Source: Paraburkholderia fungorum
GTDB taxonomy: Bacteria > Pseudomonadota > Gammaproteobacteria > Burkholderiales > Burkholderiaceae
Assembly: GCF_900099835.1 (NCBI RefSeq)
Contig: NZ_FNKP01000002.1
Coordinates: 2,480,001 to 2,544,000 of the forward strand
Length of the DNA stretch: 64,000 nucleotides
Direction: 5' to 3'
A program made the position numbers and the translations under genes. The notes beneath the pieces are model-generated. The model had not been told where the DNA came from and ran no database searches. It was given only the letters and a program-made list of their open reading frames with translations. Each line of letters opens with the position of its first letter. Within the stretch, counting starts at the first letter, position 1. This document shows, piece by piece, positions 63,064-64,000 of this stretch.

Positions 63064-63918
63064 ATGTCGGTAAAAAACATGCAGAATACTTTCCTACCCG
63101 TCCGACGCTTCAAAAAGAACACCACCGGCCGTGACTTCGTCGTAGGCGATCTGCACGGTTGTTTCGCCCAGCTTCGCCAGGAACTCGAATCGCGCCAGTA
63201 CGACCCGTCGCGCGACAGGTTGTTCGCTGTCGGCGATCTCGTGGACCGAGGCCATGAATCGCCGTTCGTGCTGGACGTCGTGCGCCGCTACGGCATTCAG
63301 TCGGTGCGAGGCAATCACGAGGATGTGATCGTCCGCTGGCACCGGCATGGCGGCAAGGATTCGTCGATCCGTTGCAACGGCGGCGAGTGGCTGCTCGACA
63401 TGGCGGACGATACGCAGGCGGTGGACGACATCGTTGCGTACATGGCCGACCTTCCTTACGCAATCGAAATTGAAACAGACGACGGCCTGGTCGGGATCGT
63501 CCACGCGAATGTGCCGATGCCGTCGTGGGCGCAAATGGTCCAGGCGCTCGAACGGGAAAACCGCGACGGCCCGATTCGCCGCAAAGTGATCTGGGACAGG
63601 TCGCGATGGAAGTCACGCAGGTCGGCGGGATTCGCTTCGGTCCGGCACGTGGTGGCACAACTGTTCCGGCGGTGCGCGCCCGGATGGTGCGATCCGTCCC
63701 GCCCCGTCGAAGGCGTCGCTGCCGTGATCGTGGGACACACGCCGACACGTAAGCCCATCGTCCGCGCGAACGTCATCAACGTCGATACAGGACTCGTCTA
63801 CGGCGGCAACCTGACACTGCTCGCGCTCGATGAAATACCCATGCTTCTAAGCCGCGCGTCGCGTGGAAAGCCCGCGCCTGCCGGTTCGAAAAACTATCCG
63901 GCGGAGTCGGGTGTGTGA
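63064..63918 (+). CDS. PPP-family serine/threonine phosphatase-like metallophosphoesterase
   Basis: A 284-residue phosphoesterase with the metal-binding motifs VVGDLHGCF (GDxHG), FAVGDLVDRG (GDxVDRG) and VRGNHED (GNHE), and a later VGHTP His. The layout is that of bacteriophage lambda / PrpA-like phosphatases; it might dephosphorylate proteins, nucleotides or small metabolites. The start is either 63064 or 63079; no strong ribosome binding site at either. The C-terminal 25 residues are a polar tail. Confidence 0.85.
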   Translation: MSVKNMQNTFLPVRRFKKNTTGRDFVVGDLHGCFAQLRQELESRQYDPSRDRLFAVGDLVDRGHESPFVLDVVRRYGIQSVRGNHEDVIVRWHRHGGKDSSIRCNGGEWLLDMADDTQAVDDIVAYMADLPYAIEIETDDGLVGIVHANVPMPSWAQMVQALERENRDGPIRRKVIWDRSRWKSRRSAGFASVRHVVAQLFRRCAPGWCDPSRPVEGVAAVIVGHTPTRKPIVRANVINVDTGLVYGGNLTLLALDEIPMLLSRASRGKPAPAGSKNYPAESGV

Positions 63919-64000
63919 GTGGCTTGCGCCCATGGCGGGCACGTCGCGTGCTTCCTGTTTCCGCGGAATGAACCCGGCTATTCGACAGATAGCCACGCAA
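63919..64000. other. Right-hand edge, no gene seen
   Basis: The last 82 bases after the phosphatase stop hold no supported gene. A minus-strand frame runs off the end but has no recognisable content. Confidence 0.3.

Noticed and set aside
62669..63073. 134-residue Arg/Pro-rich ORF starting with TTG
   Set aside because: Overlaps the phosphatase start, lacks a ribosome binding site, and resembles no family; left as unassigned.
1..64000. CRISPR arrays, tRNA/rRNA genes, IS elements, prophage, riboswitches
   Set aside because: I looked for regular short repeats, cloverleaf signatures, transposase motifs and phage genes and saw none. A covariance-model search would be needed to exclude small RNAs.

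Overview
The window is GC-rich DNA from a beta-proteobacterium of the Burkholderiaceae, most likely Paraburkholderia or a close relative. I infer this from codon use, from the gene families (Burkholderia-type RND pump, hmu heme-uptake operon, MHS-family transporter, RcnB and BON proteins, many LysR/TetR/AraC/MarR regulators) and from the absence of IS elements or phage genes. No housekeeping, rRNA or tRNA gene is visible. The mix of catabolic, uptake and regulatory genes would suit a secondary chromosome, but that is inference.

Layout. 0-10 kb: an AraC regulator, a lipoprotein alpha/beta hydrolase, an SGNH hydrolase and two tandem GH92 alpha-mannosidase-like lipoproteins, which looks like a glycan-foraging area. 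10-17 kb: a TetR repressor faces a probable aromatic meta-cleavage cluster (FAH-family hydrolase, extradiol-type VOC dioxygenase, MhpA-type flavin hydroxylase), followed by an NTF2-like protein, a LysR regulator and an ArsR/AHSA1 pair. 17-24.7 kb: a DUF2278 protein, an unusual Rieske-cytochrome P450 fusion divergent from a fatty-acid desaturase, a TTG-start Nudix hydrolase, a decayed DsbA-like remnant, an FAD monooxygenase and a hexapeptide acyltransferase. 24.8-32 kb: an RND efflux operon in the order outer-membrane factor, membrane fusion protein, RND pump, TetR. 32-44.8 kb: two GSTs, a membrane protein, a diguanylate cyclase, a deleted FAD monooxygenase pseudogene, AraC/SDR, VOC, a TauD-type dioxygenase, RcnB, and LysR facing an aldehyde dehydrogenase/CMD/quinone oxidoreductase operon.

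44.8-57.4 kb is an iron-acquisition block, all on the minus strand. The hmu operon (TonB-dependent receptor, HmuS, HmuT, HmuU, HmuV) sits beside a second operon: PepSY membrane protein, DUF2271 protein, DUF4198 protein, ApbE flavin transferase and a membrane-anchored flavodoxin/ferredoxin-reductase. The second operon has a near-perfect Fur box (8-3-8 palindrome) in front of it, and its DUF2271 protein carries a DGVSGAT motif typical of ApbE-flavinylated proteins. I read it as a predicted iron-regulated transmembrane electron-transfer chain, perhaps a periplasmic ferric or heme-iron reductase. This is the most interesting system in the window.

57-64 kb: a MarR regulator divergent from an M20 amidohydrolase plus MHS transporter, a LysE exporter, a BON protein, an AhpD-like protein divergent from a second MarR regulator over a perfect long inverted repeat, and a PPP-family phosphatase.

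Start codons were moved from the longest possible ORF to an internal start wherever a ribosome binding site, an overlap with a neighbour or family length argued for it; this is stated in each entry.
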